Below the pieces are notes generated by a model. That model was not told the origin of the DNA, ran no database searches, and saw only the letters and a list, made by a program, of their open reading frames with translations. A program made the position numbers and the translations under genes. A DNA stretch of 7,878 bases from Betaproteobacteria bacterium (GTDB lineage: Bacteria; Pseudomonadota; Gammaproteobacteria; Burkholderiales; SG8-39). This document shows, one piece after another, positions 7,772 to 7,878 of the stretch; the first letter of the stretch is position 1, and each line of letters begins with the position of its first letter. The DNA lies in contig JAFARH010000445.1 of NCBI GenBank assembly GCA_019245555.1, positions 1 to 7,878 of the forward strand, written 5' to 3'.

Positions 7772-7878
7772 AGGACCTGACCCAAGGTTCGGTGATGCGC
7801 AACCTGATCGCGATGGCGGTTCCCATCGCCGCCGGGATGGCACTGCAGACGCTGTACTTCATAGTCGACCTGTACTTC
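7768..7878 (+). CDS. MATE-family efflux transporter, N-terminal fragment (3' end outside window)
   Basis: The ATG at 7768-7770 overlaps the GST stop in ATGA, and the frame stays open for 37 codons to the window edge. The sequence begins with LTQGSVMRNLIAMAVPIAAG followed by MALQTLYFIVDLYF. This is the classic start of a proteobacterial MATE (multidrug and toxic compound extrusion) protein: a short cytosolic leader, then the first membrane helix with the conserved proline and the L-Q-T-L-Y segment. Family members have 12 membrane helices, about 450 residues, and export cationic or other compounds by Na+ or H+ antiport in the inner membrane. Only about 8% is visible, so the substrate and intactness cannot be judged. 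The translational coupling with the GST gene suggests a shared detoxification-like role, which is inference. Confidence 0.85.
   Translation, partial: MKDLTQGSVMRNLIAMAVPIAAGMALQTLYFIVDLYF

Noticed and set aside
7130..7843. 237-codon minus-strand open frame opposite the GST gene
   Set aside because: It is antisense to a clear GST and the MATE start, and has shadow composition.

Overview
The window is GC-rich, bacterial and almost entirely coding. It looks proteobacterial, most likely a beta- or gamma-proteobacterium. The reasons are the close resemblance of the Hut proteins to the Pseudomonas-type five-step histidine pathway, a proteobacterial-type MATE N-terminus, and frequent GTG starts. 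I could not place it more precisely. No RNA gene, IS element, CRISPR array or convincing terminator is visible, and no stretch over about 40 bases lacks a gene.

Layout from left to right: the C-terminal end of an SRPBCC/AHSA1-like protein (+, 1-240); hutF (-, 237-1565); hutI (+, 1583-2779); a tightly coupled hutU-hutH-hutG set on the minus strand (read right to left, 6651 down to 2724); then on the plus strand a small cupin protein (6690-7160), a glutathione S-transferase-like protein (7160-7771) and the first 37 codons of a MATE-family transporter (7768 to the window end). The last three are joined by 1-base and 4-base overlaps and probably form one operon.

The five hut genes together encode a complete route from histidine to glutamate: HutH (histidine to urocanate), HutU (urocanate to imidazolonepropionate), HutI (to formiminoglutamate), HutF (to N-formylglutamate plus ammonia) and HutG (to glutamate plus formate). 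This is the HutF/HutG branch, not the one-step formiminoglutamase branch. No HutC-type repressor, HutD or histidine/urocanate transporter lies inside the window.

The most interesting feature is the arrangement. hutI is inverted inside an otherwise minus-strand hut cluster. Its 3' end overlaps the 3' end of hutG by 56 bases, and its start codon is 18 bases from the divergent hutF start codon. The 17-base gap between those starts holds a near-symmetric TATCATA that reads as a -10-like hexamer on both strands. Standard -10 to +1 spacing from each hexamer lands exactly on the first base of each start codon. This suggests a single symmetric bidirectional promoter producing leaderless or near-leaderless hutF and hutI transcripts. 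The hutUHG/hutF versus hutI layout also resembles a noncontiguous operon. Both ideas are inferences from sequence only.
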